From contig NZ_PDBX01000001.1 of the NCBI RefSeq assembly GCF_002564105.1, forward strand, positions 4,154,001-4,218,000: a stretch of 64,000 nt of DNA. Reading direction: 5' to 3'. A model generated the notes under the pieces. That model was not told the DNA's origin and did not search any database. It saw only the letters and a list, made by a program, of their open reading frames with translations. This document shows positions 17,542 to 28,267 of the stretch, piece after piece. This DNA is from Collimonas sp. PA-H2. GTDB taxonomy: Bacteria; Pseudomonadota; Gammaproteobacteria; Burkholderiales; Burkholderiaceae_D. A program made the translations under genes and the position numbers. The stretch's first letter is position 1; every line of letters begins with the position of its first letter.

Positions 17542-18159
17542 CTAGGCAGGCTTGAGCGCCGATTTCGGCCGGAACGCCTTGCACACCACTTCATTGGTTT
17601 CGATATACGGACCGCCGATCAGGTCGATGCAGTAAGGCACCGCGGCGAAGATGCCGGACACTTTCTGCTTGCCGTCGGCATCTTTTAGGCCTTCGAGGGT
17701 TTCCTTGATGGCTTTCGGCTGTCCTGGCAGGTTCAGGATCAGAGCGGCGTGGTCGGCGGTTTCGCGTATCACGGCGACTTGCCGCGACAAAATCGCGGTC
17801 GGCACGAATTGCAGGCTGATCTGGCGCATCTGTTCGCCGAAGCCTGGCATTTCCTTGGTCGCCACCGCCAGCGTCGCTTCCGGCGTGACGTCGCGCCGCG
17901 CCGGGCCGGTGCCGCCGGTGGTCAGCACCAGGTCGCAATGATGCTTATCTGTCAACTCGATCAGGGTTTGCTCGATCAGCGCGCGCTCGTCGGCAATCAG
18001 GCGGGTTTCCACCTGCCACGGGCTGAGCAGCGCAGCCGCCAGCCAATCCTGCAGGGCAGGGATGCCCTGGTCCTGGTAAACCCCGGTGCTGGCGCGGTCG
18101 GAAATCGATACCAGGCCGATTTTCAGGCTCAGGCTCGTTTCAGGATTAATTGTGCTCAT
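17542..18159 (-). CDS. mogA: Molybdopterin adenylyltransferase
   Basis: A 205-residue MoCF-domain protein. The key motifs are IGLVSISDRASTGVYQDQG near the N-terminus and TTGGTGPARRDVTPEAT in the middle. MogA adenylates molybdopterin with ATP before molybdenum insertion, a step of molybdenum cofactor synthesis. The start overlaps the end of darP by 14 bp, and the pmbA-darP-mogA neighbourhood is familiar from related betaproteobacteria. Length and motifs are normal. Confidence 0.94.
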   Translation of the reverse strand: MSTINPETSLSLKIGLVSISDRASTGVYQDQGIPALQDWLAAALLSPWQVETRLIADERALIEQTLIELTDKHHCDLVLTTGGTGPARRDVTPEATLAVATKEMPGFGEQMRQISLQFVPTAILSRQVAVIRETADHAALILNLPGQPKAIKETLEGLKDADGKQKVSGIFAAVPYCIDLIGGPYIETNEVVCKAFRPKSALKPA

Positions 18160-18745
18160 CTTGCTCGTCGTCGTCTTCGGCGTCGATATCGTCCTGGTTA
18201 CCTGACGATTTCTGCAATTCTTTCAGCAGCTGGAAAATCTCGCGGTACGCTTTCGGCGGCTTGTTCTCGGCCTGCTCCTTGCGGGCATTGCGGATCATGG
18301 TGCGCACGTGCTGCACGTCCAGTTCCGGATGGTGCGCCAGCAGCTCGGTGAGCGCGCCGTCGTCCTTCAGCAGGCGGTCGCGGTGGCGCTCCAGCGCATG
18401 CATGGCGGCGGTGTCGGCTTTCGACAGGCCGCGCCAGCTATCCAGGGTTTTCTGGATCTCGGCGATTTCGTGCGGCTCCAGGGTGCGCATTTTCTTGCCG
18501 ACGTACTGGGTCTGGCGGCGGCGGCCTTCGTGGTCCTTGATCTGCTGGCATTCGAGGATGGCGTCGCGCACATCTTCAGGCATCGGCACCCGCTTGACGC
18601 GGTCGCGCGATTCGGCGATCAGTTCTTCGCCGAGCTTCTGCAAGGCAGTCATCTCGCGCTTGAGCTGGGACTTGGAGGGACGGTCGTATTCTTGTTCGAA
18701 CTCGCTGGACTGAAAGCCGCAGGAGCCCCGATTGGGATTTGGCAT
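18146..18745 (-). CDS. darP: Ribosome biogenesis factor YjgA/DarP (DUF615)
   Basis: A 199-residue, highly charged helical protein of the YjgA family (PSKSQLKREMTALQKLGEEL, then RVKRVPMPEDVRDAI). It is associated with late assembly of the 50S ribosomal subunit. The C-terminus is an acidic tail (DDIDAEDDDEQDEHN). It is divergent from pmbA with 76 bp between the starts and is followed by the overlapping mogA gene. Confidence 0.92.
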   Translation of the reverse strand: MPNPNRGSCGFQSSEFEQEYDRPSKSQLKREMTALQKLGEELIAESRDRVKRVPMPEDVRDAILECQQIKDHEGRRRQTQYVGKKMRTLEPHEIAEIQKTLDSWRGLSKADTAAMHALERHRDRLLKDDGALTELLAHHPELDVQHVRTMIRNARKEQAENKPPKAYREIFQLLKELQKSSGNQDDIDAEDDDEQDEHN

Positions 18746-18821
18746 GATGTAAAGGGTGCTTCCATACTGTAAACGACTGCTATGATAACCGTTTTATACC
18801 TAATTCGAAGAAAACCGACCC

Positions 18822-20186
18822 ATGAGCGACTCCGTATTTATCCATAGTCAAGACCAATTACAACAGCTGGCGCAGGATGTTTTGCGTTATGCAAGGGAAA
18901 AAGGCGCTTCCGGCGCCGCCGTTGAAATCAGCGAAGGCAGTGGTTTGTCGGTGGGCGTACGCAAGGGCAGCGTCGAAACTATCGAGCAAAACAAAGACAA
19001 AGGCATGGGCGTCACCGTCTATCTGGGCGAGGAAGGCCATACCCGGCGCGGCAATGCCAGCACCTCGGATTTTTCAGCCAAAGCCTTGCAGGATACGGTC
19101 GAAGCGGCCTATAACATCGCCCGTTTCACCGCCGAAGACGACTGTGCCGGCTTGCCGGATGTTGATACTTTGGAAATGAATCCCCGGGATTTGCAACTTT
19201 GCTCGCCGTGGCTGATCTCGGCCGAAGAGGCGGTGGAACTGGCGAAACGTTGCGAAGCGGCAGCATTTGCCGTCGACAAGCGCATCACCAACAGCGAAGG
19301 CGCCGGCGTCTACGCCCAGCAATCGCACTTCGTCAGCGCCAATTCGCGCGGCTTCATGGGCGGCTACCCGTTCTCGCGCCACACCATTTCGGTGGCGCCC
19401 ATCGCCGGCAAGGGCGGCAACATGCAGCGCGACGACTGGTATTCCTCGATGCGCGACGCCAAACAGCTGGCCAAGCCGGAAGCCATCGGCCGCTACGCCG
19501 CCGAGCGTGCCCTGGCGCGCCTGAATGCGCGCCAGCTGGATACGCGCAAGTGCGCGGTGCTGTTCGAGGCTCCCTTGGCGGCCGGTTTGCTGGGTGCTTT
19601 CGTACAGGCGGTGTCGGGCGGCGCGCTGTACCGCAAGTCGTCGTTCCTGCTGGACAGCCTGGGCCAGCAGGCATTTGCGCCGCATATCCAGATCGTCGAA
19701 GATCCGCACGTGATCGGCGCGGTCGGTTCCGCGCCTTTCGACGAGGAGGGCGTCAAGACCCAGCGCCGCGACGTGGTCAAGGACGGCGTGGTGCAGGGCT
19801 ACTTCCTGTCGACCTATTCGGCGCGCAAGCTGGGCATGAAAACCACCGGCAATTCCGGCGGCTCGCATAACCTCAGCATGACCTCCTCGCTGACCAAGGC
19901 CACCGATAATTTCAAGGCGATGCTGAAGAAGCTCGATACCGGCTTGCTGGTCACCGAGCTGATGGGGCAGGGCACCAATTACGTCACCGGCGATTACTCG
20001 CGCGGCGCTTCCGGCTACTGGGTGGAGAAGGGCGTCATCCAGTATCCGGTCGAGGAAATCACGATCGCCGGCAACATGAAGGACATGCTGGCGCAGATCG
20101 TCGCCATCGGCGCCGATACCCTGATCCGCGGCACCAAGCAGACCGGTTCGGTGCTGATTGAAAGCATGACTGTCGCCGGCAATTAA
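18822..20186 (+). CDS. pmbA: Metalloprotease PmbA/TldE homologue
   Basis: A 454-residue protein of full family length. N-terminal KGASGAAVEISEGSGLSVGVR and C-terminal TGDYSRGASGYWVEKG and PVEEITIAGNMKDML are family signatures. It lacks an HExxxH zinc motif, as expected of the TldE/PmbA partner; TldD carries the active site. The TldD/TldE complex degrades unfolded peptides and in E. coli matures microcin B17. No tldD gene is in the window. The long minus-strand frame over the gene is a shadow. Confidence 0.95.
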   Translation: MSDSVFIHSQDQLQQLAQDVLRYAREKGASGAAVEISEGSGLSVGVRKGSVETIEQNKDKGMGVTVYLGEEGHTRRGNASTSDFSAKALQDTVEAAYNIARFTAEDDCAGLPDVDTLEMNPRDLQLCSPWLISAEEAVELAKRCEAAAFAVDKRITNSEGAGVYAQQSHFVSANSRGFMGGYPFSRHTISVAPIAGKGGNMQRDDWYSSMRDAKQLAKPEAIGRYAAERALARLNARQLDTRKCAVLFEAPLAAGLLGAFVQAVSGGALYRKSSFLLDSLGQQAFAPHIQIVEDPHVIGAVGSAPFDEEGVKTQRRDVVKDGVVQGYFLSTYSARKLGMKTTGNSGGSHNLSMTSSLTKATDNFKAMLKKLDTGLLVTELMGQGTNYVTGDYSRGASGYWVEKGVIQYPVEEITIAGNMKDMLAQIVAIGADTLIRGTKQTGSVLIESMTVAGN

Positions 20187-20189
20187 ACC

Positions 20190-20378
20190 GCGCTTAAAAA
20201 AGCGCCGTCTAGGCGCCCCCAGCTGCGCGCCCCGAGCTAGGCGCCCCAACTACGTGTCCCCGTCATTCCCGCGGACGCGGGAATCCATTTTCACTGCCAT
20301 ATTCTGCAACTTGGATTCCCGCGTTCGCGGGAATGACGGGGGCACCTAGCTCGGGACGCGTAGTTGGGGGGGGCGCCA
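20190..20378. repeat. Composite GC-rich inverted repeat (REP/dRS3-like)
   Basis: This ~190-bp intergenic element lies between the convergent pmbA and cfa genes. Two inward-facing copies of a hairpin, GTCATTCCCGCG-N3-CGCGGGAATCCA (20262-20287) and its reverse counterpart (20311-20337), flank a 23-bp centre. Outside them are modules AACTACGYGTCCC and CCGAGCTAGGYGCCCC, which occur on both sides in permuted order. The first bases form a small GCGCTT/AAGCGC hairpin. The core resembles the ATTCCC-N8-GGGAAT repeats common in beta-proteobacteria. It could also terminate both genes. Confidence 0.75.
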
Positions 20379-20405
20379 ATAACGCCGGATGAGTCATCCG
20401 CTGCG

Positions 20406-21569
20406 CTAGCGCACTGAGCGGTACTGCCCCTTGCGGCCGCGCTTGCTCAGCACCAGCTGCCACAGCTGTCCCTGGCCAGAGCGGAAAAAGCCGGCCGAGG
20501 ACAGGATGAAGTATTTCCACATGCGGTAGAAGCGCTCGCCGTACTTGTCTTGCAGCGTCGGCCAGGCTTTCTCGAAATTATCCCACCACGCCATCAGCGT
20601 GCGGTCGTAGTCCTGGCCGAAATTGTGCCAGTCCTGTATCAGGAATTTCCCTTCCAGCGCATATGTGATTTCCTTGGCCGAGGGCAGGTGGCCGTTCGGG
20701 AAAATGTACTTGTCGAGCCAGACGTCGCGCTTTTTTTCGGTCTCGTAATTGCCGATGGTATGCAGCAGGAACAGGCCGTCCGGCTTCAGCAGCCTGGCGG
20801 CGACGCCGAAGTATTCGTCGTAATTTTTTGCGCCCACAGCCTCGAACATGCCGACTGAAACGATTTTGTCGAATTGCCCTGTGAGCTCGCGGTAATCGAT
20901 CAGTTCGATGGCGACCGGCAGCCCGGCGCAGCGTTCTTGCGCCAGTTTCTGCTGCTCCTTTGAAACCGTGATGCCGACCACTTCCGCCTGATAGTGTTGC
21001 GCTGCATGGCGCGCCAGGCCGCCCCAGCCGCAGCCGATATCCAGCAGGCGCTCGCCCGGTTTCAGTTCCAGCTTGCGGAAGATCAAGTCGAGCTTGTGCA
21101 GCTGCGCCTGCTCCAGGTTCTCGGCCTTGGGCCAGTAGCCGCAGGTGTAGGTCATGCTGGAGTCCAGCATCTTTTCAAACAGATCGTTGCCGATGTCGTA
21201 GTGCTGTTCGCCGACCTGGAAGGCGCGCTTGCGGCTTTGCACGTTGAAGAATTTTTGCCGCAGGATTTCCAGGAAGAAGCCGATTTTTGCCGGGCCGACC
21301 ACCGTTTGTTCAAGGTCGTGGCTGGTGACCCTGAAGAAGAACTCGTCCAGCTGCTCGCAATCCCAGTCGCCATCCATATACGACTCGCCGATGCCAAGCT
21401 CCCAGGTCGCAAACATCTTTTGAAAGAACGCCGGATCGTGGATCTGCATGTCCCAGGGCTGGTCGCCGTTGAGATGGATGCCGGCGTGTTCAAACAATTG
21501 GCTGATGATTTTCGCGCTATTCGTATCTGGGATCAATGGCGTTTGCTGGCCGGCTTTCACATTATTCAT
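20406..21569 (-). CDS. cfa: Cyclopropane-fatty-acyl-phospholipid synthase
   Basis: A 387-residue SAM-dependent enzyme. The N-terminal lipid-binding part has GIGESYMDGDWDCEQLDEFF. The methyltransferase core has LDIGCGWGGLARHAA and GITVSKEQQKLAQERC, then SVGMFEAVGAKNYDEYF. It adds a methylene across double bonds of membrane phospholipid chains, a typical stationary-phase and acid-stress modification. The start at 21569 has an AAAGGGA ribosome site; the 28 residues upstream in frame do not look coding. Confidence 0.95.
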   Translation of the reverse strand: MNNVKAGQQTPLIPDTNSAKIISQLFEHAGIHLNGDQPWDMQIHDPAFFQKMFATWELGIGESYMDGDWDCEQLDEFFFRVTSHDLEQTVVGPAKIGFFLEILRQKFFNVQSRKRAFQVGEQHYDIGNDLFEKMLDSSMTYTCGYWPKAENLEQAQLHKLDLIFRKLELKPGERLLDIGCGWGGLARHAAQHYQAEVVGITVSKEQQKLAQERCAGLPVAIELIDYRELTGQFDKIVSVGMFEAVGAKNYDEYFGVAARLLKPDGLFLLHTIGNYETEKKRDVWLDKYIFPNGHLPSAKEITYALEGKFLIQDWHNFGQDYDRTLMAWWDNFEKAWPTLQDKYGERFYRMWKYFILSSAGFFRSGQGQLWQLVLSKRGRKGQYRSVR

Positions 21570-21740
21570 GCAGTGTCCCTTTTTAGATGGAGTTATTCGT
21601 ACACGGATGGAATCTTTGCGTTGAGCTGCTTTTATGAGCGGAATTCTTGTCATGGAAGCTTGGCAGTAAAGAGTAGCACCGCTTTGCCAGGTTTAGGTTA
21701 AGAAAGCGTTAAGTTCGATTTAGCTGACTTTGACGGCAAA

Positions 21741-21770
21741 AAAGCAAGCGCTTGCGCAAGCGCTTGCTTT
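21741..21770. promoter_or_regulatory. Tandem LacI-type operators within a 30-bp palindrome
   Basis: The 30 bases are a perfect palindrome made of two abutting copies of GCAAGCGCTTGC (21744-21755 and 21756-21767) flanked by AAA and TTT. The AAGCGCTT core is typical of LacI-family operators. The regulator is probably the LacI-family protein encoded at 25725-26723. Confidence 0.75.
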
Positions 21771-21857
21771 GCACTAATATTGGTCTCAAATCAGGCCGCC
21801 GGCTGCATTTTCCGGTTACGGCGGCCTAGGTAAAAAAGCATAAGCGCCAGGAGACAA

Positions 21858-21971
21858 ATGAAAATCCCGCACCGCTACGAGGTGATTCGACCTCGTCGTC
21901 CCTTGTCAAAAAATACCAATATTGAGCATTCGCTCGCGCCGGAGCTTTGCCGTTCATTGGTAATTGCTTGA
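21858..21971 (+). CDS. Possible 37-residue leader peptide
   Basis: An ATG preceded by CAGGAGACAA, a better ribosome site than that of many genes here, opens a 37-codon frame beginning MKIPHRYEVIRPRRPLSK. It ends 76 bp before the ABC ATPase gene. It overlaps a small hairpin. It could be a translated leader (uORF) or chance. I do not recognise the peptide. Confidence 0.35.
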   Translation: MKIPHRYEVIRPRRPLSKNTNIEHSLAPELCRSLVIA

Positions 21972-22047
21972 CAGCATGCCGATGCCGCATCCTGCTATCC
22001 GTGTTTTTATTTGAAACTGATCATTCAGTCAGATTGAGGGGCAGCCT

Positions 22048-23589
22048 ATGAAACCAGCAACCACACCCATCCTGGAGATGCGCGGCATCTCCAAGACCTT
22101 CAGCGGTTTGCGCGTATTGAAAGAAGTCGACCTGACGGTCTATGCCGGCGAGGTACATGCCCTGATGGGTGAAAACGGCGCCGGCAAGTCGACCTTGATG
22201 AAAGTCTTGTCCGGCGCCCATGCGGCGGATGCCGGCGGTGAAATCCGCATCGACGGCAAGGCGGTCGCCAATTACGGCCCGCGCGCGGCCAAGGAGCTGG
22301 GCGTGGCGGTGATCTACCAGGAGCTGAGCCTGTGTCCGAACCTGAGCGTGGCGGAAAACATCTACCTTGGTCGTGAGCTGAAGCGCGGCTGGACGGTCGA
22401 CCGCAAGGCGATGGAGGCCGGCTGCGTCGATGTGCTGACGCGCCTGGGCGCCGACTTCGGGCCGCAGACCAAGGTCAGCAGCCTGTCGATCGCCGAGCGC
22501 CAGCTGGTAGAGATTGCGCGCGCCATCCATGCTCATGCGCGCATCCTGGTGATGGATGAACCCACCACGCCCTTGTCTTCGCGCGAGACCGACCGCTTGT
22601 TCGCCTTGATCCGCCAGCTGCGCCAGGAGGGTTTGGCGATCGTGTACATCAGCCATCGCATGGCCGAGATCTATGAATTGTCCGACCGCGTCTCGGTGCT
22701 GCGCGACGGCAAGCATGTCGGCATGCTGGAGCGCGCTGATCTTTCGGCCGAGGCGCTGGTGAAGATGATGGTCGGTCGCGATCTTTCCGGTTTCTACAAG
22801 AAGGAACATGCACCCTACGATCCCGGTAATGTGGTGATGCGGGTGCGCGACATGGCCGACGGCCGCCGCGTGCGCGGCTGCAGCTTTGAGCTGCACGCAG
22901 GCGAGGTGCTGGGCATCGCCGGCCTGGTCGGCGCCGGCCGCACCGAGCTGGCGCGCCTGATCTTTGGCGCCAATCCGCGCATCTCCGGCACGCTGGAAGT
23001 GGCGGGCCAGGCGCTTGCCAGCCTGCGCAACCCGACCGACGCCATCCGCGCCGGCGTGGTCTACCTGACTGAAGACCGCAAGGCGCAAGGCTTGTTCCTC
23101 GACATGAGCGTGCGCGACAACATCAATGTCTGCGCCTGCGTGCCGGATTCCCGCTACGGCGGCGTGCTGGACCGCGGCCGCGGCGCCCGCCGTTCGGAGG
23201 AGGCGATCAAGTCGCTCTCGATCCGGGTCGCTTCCGGCAATGTCAACGTCGGCGCGCTATCCGGCGGCAACCAGCAAAAAGTGCTGCTGGCGCGCCTGCT
23301 GGAAATCAAGCCGCACGTGCTGATCCTGGATGAACCTACGCGCGGCGTCGACATCGGTTCCAAATCGGAGATCTACCGCATCATCAATGAACTGGCCAAG
23401 GCCGGTGTCGGCGTGGTGGTGATTTCCAGCGAACTGCCGGAAATCGTCGGCACCTCGGACCGCGTGCTGGTGATGCGCGAAGGGGAGCTGGTGGCGGAAC
23501 TTGGCGGTCATTCGGGACGCGAAATCAGCCAGGAAAACATTATCGAACTGGCCACCGGCGCGCAGCAGGTAGAGCCGCAGGCGGCTTGA
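22048..23589 (+). CDS. Sugar ABC transporter ATP-binding protein (RbsA/XylG type)
   Basis: A 513-residue protein with two fused ATPase domains, as in carbohydrate uptake transporter family 2. The first has GENGAGKST and a Walker B MDEPTT. The second has the family's degenerate Walker A ([10 protein letters not shown]) and signature [15 protein letters not shown] with [10 protein letters not shown]. It energises import through the permease encoded next. It is the first main gene of the operon and starts 277 bp after the 30-bp palindrome. Confidence 0.94.
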   Translation: MKPATTPILEMRGISKTFSGLRVLKEVDLTVYAGEVHALMGENGAGKSTLMKVLSGAHAADAGGEIRIDGKAVANYGPRAAKELGVAVIYQELSLCPNLSVAENIYLGRELKRGWTVDRKAMEAGCVDVLTRLGADFGPQTKVSSLSIAERQLVEIARAIHAHARILVMDEPTTPLSSRETDRLFALIRQLRQEGLAIVYISHRMAEIYELSDRVSVLRDGKHVGMLERADLSAEALVKMMVGRDLSGFYKKEHAPYDPGNVVMRVRDMADGRRVRGCSFELHAGEVLGIAGLVGAGRTELARLIFGANPRISGTLEVAGQALASLRNPTDAIRAGVVYLTEDRKAQGLFLDMSVRDNINVCACVPDSRYGGVLDRGRGARRSEEAIKSLSIRVASGNVNVGALSGGNQQKVLLARLLEIKPHVLILDEPTRGVDIGSKSEIYRIINELAKAGVGVVVISSELPEIVGTSDRVLVMREGELVAELGGHSGREISQENIIELATGAQQVEPQAA

Positions 23590-23621
23590 TCGGCAGGCCG
23601 CATAAGCGAAGGACGGCATTC

Positions 23622-24638
23622 ATGAACCAGAACAGCAAGGAGACAAATATGATGCAAGCAAGCAGCAATATCACGGCCGAGACCATCGGCAAACGCGAGC
23701 AATTGCGCGGTGTGCTGCGCACGGTCGGCATGCTGCCGGTGCTGCTGTTGCTGGTGCTCGGTTTCGCGCTGATGAGCGAAAACTTCTTTACCGTGCAGAA
23801 CTTGTCGATCATTACCCAGCAAGCCTCGGTGAATATCGTGCTGGCCGCCGGCATGACTTTCGTGATCCTGACTGCCGGCATCGATCTCTCGGTAGGCGCG
23901 ATCCTGGCGGCTTCGGCGGTAGTGGCGATGCTGGCTTCGCTGTCGCCGCAGTTCGGCATGCTGGGGATTGCCGCCGGCGTCGGCTTCGGCCTGCTGCTGG
24001 GCTTGACTAACGGCGTCCTGATCGCCTTCATGCGGCTGCCGCCGTTCATCGTCACGCTCGGCGCCCTGACCGCCATGCGCGGCCTGGCGCGCCTGCTGGC
24101 GGACGACAAGACGGTGTTCAACCCGGACCTGCCGTTCGCCTTCATCGGCAACGATTCGCTGCTGGGCGTGCCCTGGCTGGTGATCATCGCGCTGGTGGTG
24201 GTGGCGCTGTCCTGGTTCATCCTGCGCCGCACCGTGATTGGCGTGCAGATCTATGCGGTAGGCGGCAACCATGAAGCGGCGCGGCTGTCCGGCATCAAGG
24301 TATGGAAGGTGCTGCTGTTCGTGTATGCGGTGTCCGGCCTGCTGGCCGGCCTCGGCGCCGTCATGACGGCTTCGCGCCTGTCCGCCGCCAACGGCTTGCA
24401 GCTGGGGCAGTCTTATGAACTGGATGCGATTGCGGCGGTGATCCTCGGCGGCACCAGCTTTACCGGCGGCGTCGGCTCCATAGTCGGCACCCTGATCGGC
24501 GCCCTGATCATCGCCGTCCTGACCAACGGCCTGGTGCTGCTGGGCGTTTCCGATATCTGGCAATACATCATCAAGGGCATCGTGATCATCGGCGCGGTGG
24601 CGCTGGACCGCTACCGGCAGTCGGGCGCACGGACTTAA
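23622..24638 (+). CDS. Sugar ABC transporter permease (RbsC type)
   Basis: A ~338-residue polytopic membrane protein of the RbsC family. FVILTAGIDLSVGAILAASAVVAM and the C-terminal GGTSFTGGVGSIVGTLIGALIIAVLTNGL are characteristic. Two starts are possible: ATG 23622 (AAGGA upstream) and ATG 23649 (a stronger AAGGAG six to seven bases upstream); the latter would remove nine residues without touching the first membrane segment. It lies 32 bp after the ATPase gene in the same operon. Confidence 0.93.
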   Translation: MNQNSKETNMMQASSNITAETIGKREQLRGVLRTVGMLPVLLLLVLGFALMSENFFTVQNLSIITQQASVNIVLAAGMTFVILTAGIDLSVGAILAASAVVAMLASLSPQFGMLGIAAGVGFGLLLGLTNGVLIAFMRLPPFIVTLGALTAMRGLARLLADDKTVFNPDLPFAFIGNDSLLGVPWLVIIALVVVALSWFILRRTVIGVQIYAVGGNHEAARLSGIKVWKVLLFVYAVSGLLAGLGAVMTASRLSAANGLQLGQSYELDAIAAVILGGTSFTGGVGSIVGTLIGALIIAVLTNGLVLLGVSDIWQYIIKGIVIIGAVALDRYRQSGART

Positions 24639-24717
24639 TCAGATCGATACACCACCGGGGACGGCAAGCTGGTCGTTGTCCCCGGATTTCCATATGACCG
24701 GCAACAGGAGATCAAGC

Positions 24718-25659
24718 ATGATGAAAAAATTCGCTCTAGCCGCAATACTGCCGCTGACACTGGCTTTGACTGTCTCTGGCGTAGTGCAGGCGCGTGAACT
24801 GAAAGCAGTGGGCATCACCGTCGGTTCGCTCGGCAATCCGTATTTTGTGACGCTGGCCAATGGCGCCAAGGCCAAGGCACAGCAGATCAACCCGAACGTC
24901 AAGGTCACCGCGGTGTCGGCCGACTATGACCTGAGCAAGCAGTTTACCCAGATCGATAACTTCATTTCAGCCGGAGTCGACCTGATCCTGCTCAACGCTA
25001 CCGATCCGGTGGCCATCGAGCCAGCCATCAAGAAAGCACAGAAGGCCGGTATCGTGGTGGTGGCGGTGGATGTGGGCGCCAAAGGCGTCGATGCGACGGT
25101 GCAGACTGATAATGAGCAGGCTGGCCGGCTGGCTTGCAAGTACTTGGTCGACAAGCTGGGCGGCAAGGGCAATGTGATCATCCAGAACGGGCCGCAGGTG
25201 ACGGCCGTGACCGACCGCGTCAAAGGCTGCAAAGCCGTATTCGCCGCCGCTCCCGGCATCAAGATATTGTCCGATGACCAGGATGGCAAGGGTTCGCGCG
25301 AAGGCGGCCTGAACGCCATGCAAGGCTACCTGACGCGCTTCCCGAAAATCGACGGCCTGTTCACCATCAACGATCCGCAAGCGATCGGCAGCGATCTCGC
25401 CGCCAGGCAGCTCAAGCGCAGCGGCATCATCATCACCTCAGTCGACGGTGCGCCGGATATCGAAGCCGCGCTGAAGTCGGGCCCCTCGATCCAGGCCTCT
25501 GCCAGCCAGGACCCATGGGCCCAGGCGCAGGATGCAGTGGCCATCGGCTACGACATCCTGAACGGCAAGCGTCCCGCCAAGCCGGTGGTTTTGCTGGCGC
25601 CGGTGCTGATTACTCATGATAATGTCGCTAGCTACAAAGGCTGGTCCAGCCCGCGTTGA
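24718..25659 (+). CDS. Sugar ABC transporter substrate-binding protein
   Basis: A 313-residue periplasmic binding protein of the RbsB type. A signal peptide ends at GVVQA. The ligand fold is seen in KAVGITVGSLGNPYFVTLANG, LILLNATDPVAIEPAIKKAQKAGI and VVVAVDVGAKGVDATVQTDN. AGGAGATCAAGC provides the ribosome site for ATG 24718. The downstream genes suggest a pentose or pentitol as ligand, but I cannot name it. A strong stem-loop follows the gene. Confidence 0.92.
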   Translation: MMKKFALAAILPLTLALTVSGVVQARELKAVGITVGSLGNPYFVTLANGAKAKAQQINPNVKVTAVSADYDLSKQFTQIDNFISAGVDLILLNATDPVAIEPAIKKAQKAGIVVVAVDVGAKGVDATVQTDNEQAGRLACKYLVDKLGGKGNVIIQNGPQVTAVTDRVKGCKAVFAAAPGIKILSDDQDGKGSREGGLNAMQGYLTRFPKIDGLFTINDPQAIGSDLAARQLKRSGIIITSVDGAPDIEAALKSGPSIQASASQDPWAQAQDAVAIGYDILNGKRPAKPVVLLAPVLITHDNVASYKGWSSPR

Positions 25660-25668
25660 TGTAAAAAT

Positions 25669-25702
25669 GGCGGTTGCCGGAGCGGGATTGCCGGCAGCCG
25701 CC
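25669..25702 (+). other. Intercistronic stem-loop after the binding-protein gene
   Basis: GGCGGTTGCCGG (25669-25680) pairs with CCGGCAGCCGCC (25691-25702) with one G-U pair and a 10-nt loop. It begins 9 bp after the stop codon of the binding-protein gene and has no T-run. It may protect the upstream mRNA or cause partial termination before the regulator gene. Confidence 0.65.
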
Positions 25703-25724
25703 GGTCTAAAGAGGGGGAGAATAA

Positions 25725-26723
25725 TTGGCTACGATGGATGATGTCGCAAGAATCGCGAAGGTGTCGACTTCGACGGTTTCGCATGTCTTGAACGGCACCC
25801 GCAAGGTGCGGCCGGCGACGGTGCGCGCGGTGGAGGCGGCGATCCAGGCGCTGGGTTACATACCCAACACGCTGGCGCGCTCGCTGGCGCGCTCCACTTC
25901 GAACACCATCGGCGTCGCCATTTCGGCTCTCTCCAATCACTATTTCAGCGAAACCGTGCACGCCATCGAAACCGAATGCGCCAAGCACGGCATCATGATG
26001 CTGTATGTCGATACCCGCGACGATCCGGAACAGGAACTGCGCGCGGTCAAGGCGCTGCATCACCGCCGCGTGGACGGCATCCTGCTGGCGCCGTCCGCCG
26101 ATCCGCAGCACCTGGCGCTGGAATACCTGCGCGCCAACGATATTCCGGCGGTGCTGGTCGACCGCCTGATTGCGCAGGGTTTCGACCAGGTCGGCGTGGA
26201 AAACAAGAAATCCTCGCAGCAACTGGTCAGCCACCTGATCGAGCACGGCCATCGCCGCATCGCCCTGATCGCCGGCCGCGCCGGCCTCACCACCACCGAC
26301 GAACGGATCGATGGCTACCGCGCCGCGCTGGCTGCCGCCGGCCTGCCGTTTGACGCAGCGCTGCTGGTGAACGGCGAATCCAGCAGCGAACCGGCGCGCA
26401 GCGCCACCCGCCATTTGCTGACGCTGGCGGAACCGCCGACCGCCATCATGGCCGCCAACAACCTGATGACCATCGGCGCCATGCACGCGCTGCGCGACGC
26501 CAGGATCGATGTGCCGGAACAGATCGCGCTGGTCGGCTTCGACGATTTCGACTGGGCCGATTTCTTCGTGCCGCGCCTGACCGTGATGGCGCAGCCGGTC
26601 AAGGAGCTGGGCATGCGCGCCGTCAAACTGCTGATGAAGCGGATCGAAGAGCCGGACGGCAAGAAGCAGACAGTGCGGCTGGCACCGACGCTGCGGGTCC
26701 GCAATTCATGCGGCTGTCTTTGA
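25725..26723 (+). CDS. LacI-family transcriptional regulator
   Basis: A 332-residue repressor. The N-terminal helix-turn-helix and hinge read MDDVARIAKVSTSTVSHVLNG and VEAAIQALGYIPNTLARSLA. The rest is a periplasmic-binding-protein-like ligand domain ending in RLAPTLRVRNSCGC. Translation probably starts at TTG 25725, eight to nine bases after GGGGGAG; the in-frame ATG at 25734 is the alternative. It sits inside the operon it likely controls, through the tandem operators at 21741-21770, with the sugar or its phosphate as inducer. Confidence 0.93.
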   Translation: MATMDDVARIAKVSTSTVSHVLNGTRKVRPATVRAVEAAIQALGYIPNTLARSLARSTSNTIGVAISALSNHYFSETVHAIETECAKHGIMMLYVDTRDDPEQELRAVKALHHRRVDGILLAPSADPQHLALEYLRANDIPAVLVDRLIAQGFDQVGVENKKSSQQLVSHLIEHGHRRIALIAGRAGLTTTDERIDGYRAALAAAGLPFDAALLVNGESSSEPARSATRHLLTLAEPPTAIMAANNLMTIGAMHALRDARIDVPEQIALVGFDDFDWADFFVPRLTVMAQPVKELGMRAVKLLMKRIEEPDGKKQTVRLAPTLRVRNSCGCL

Positions 26724-26750
26724 ACACTATTTCACCGGAAAGCAACATCT

Positions 26751-28235
<1,485 letters not shown>

Positions 28236-28267
28236 TTTTTAAATATTTACAAGGAAAAGGCTTAGTC

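Larger units (their letters stand above)
21570..22047 (+). promoter_or_regulatory. Leader region of the sugar operon
   Basis: This 478-bp gap contains, in order, the cfa upstream region, a perfect 30-bp palindrome (21741-21770), a 9-bp-stem hairpin (AGGCCGCCG at 21793-21801 with CGGCGGCCT at 21819-21827), a small reading frame (21858-21971), and a second hairpin inside that frame (ACGAGGT at 21877-21883 with ACCTCGT at 21890-21896). I cannot fix a -35/-10 pair with confidence. Confidence 0.5.
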
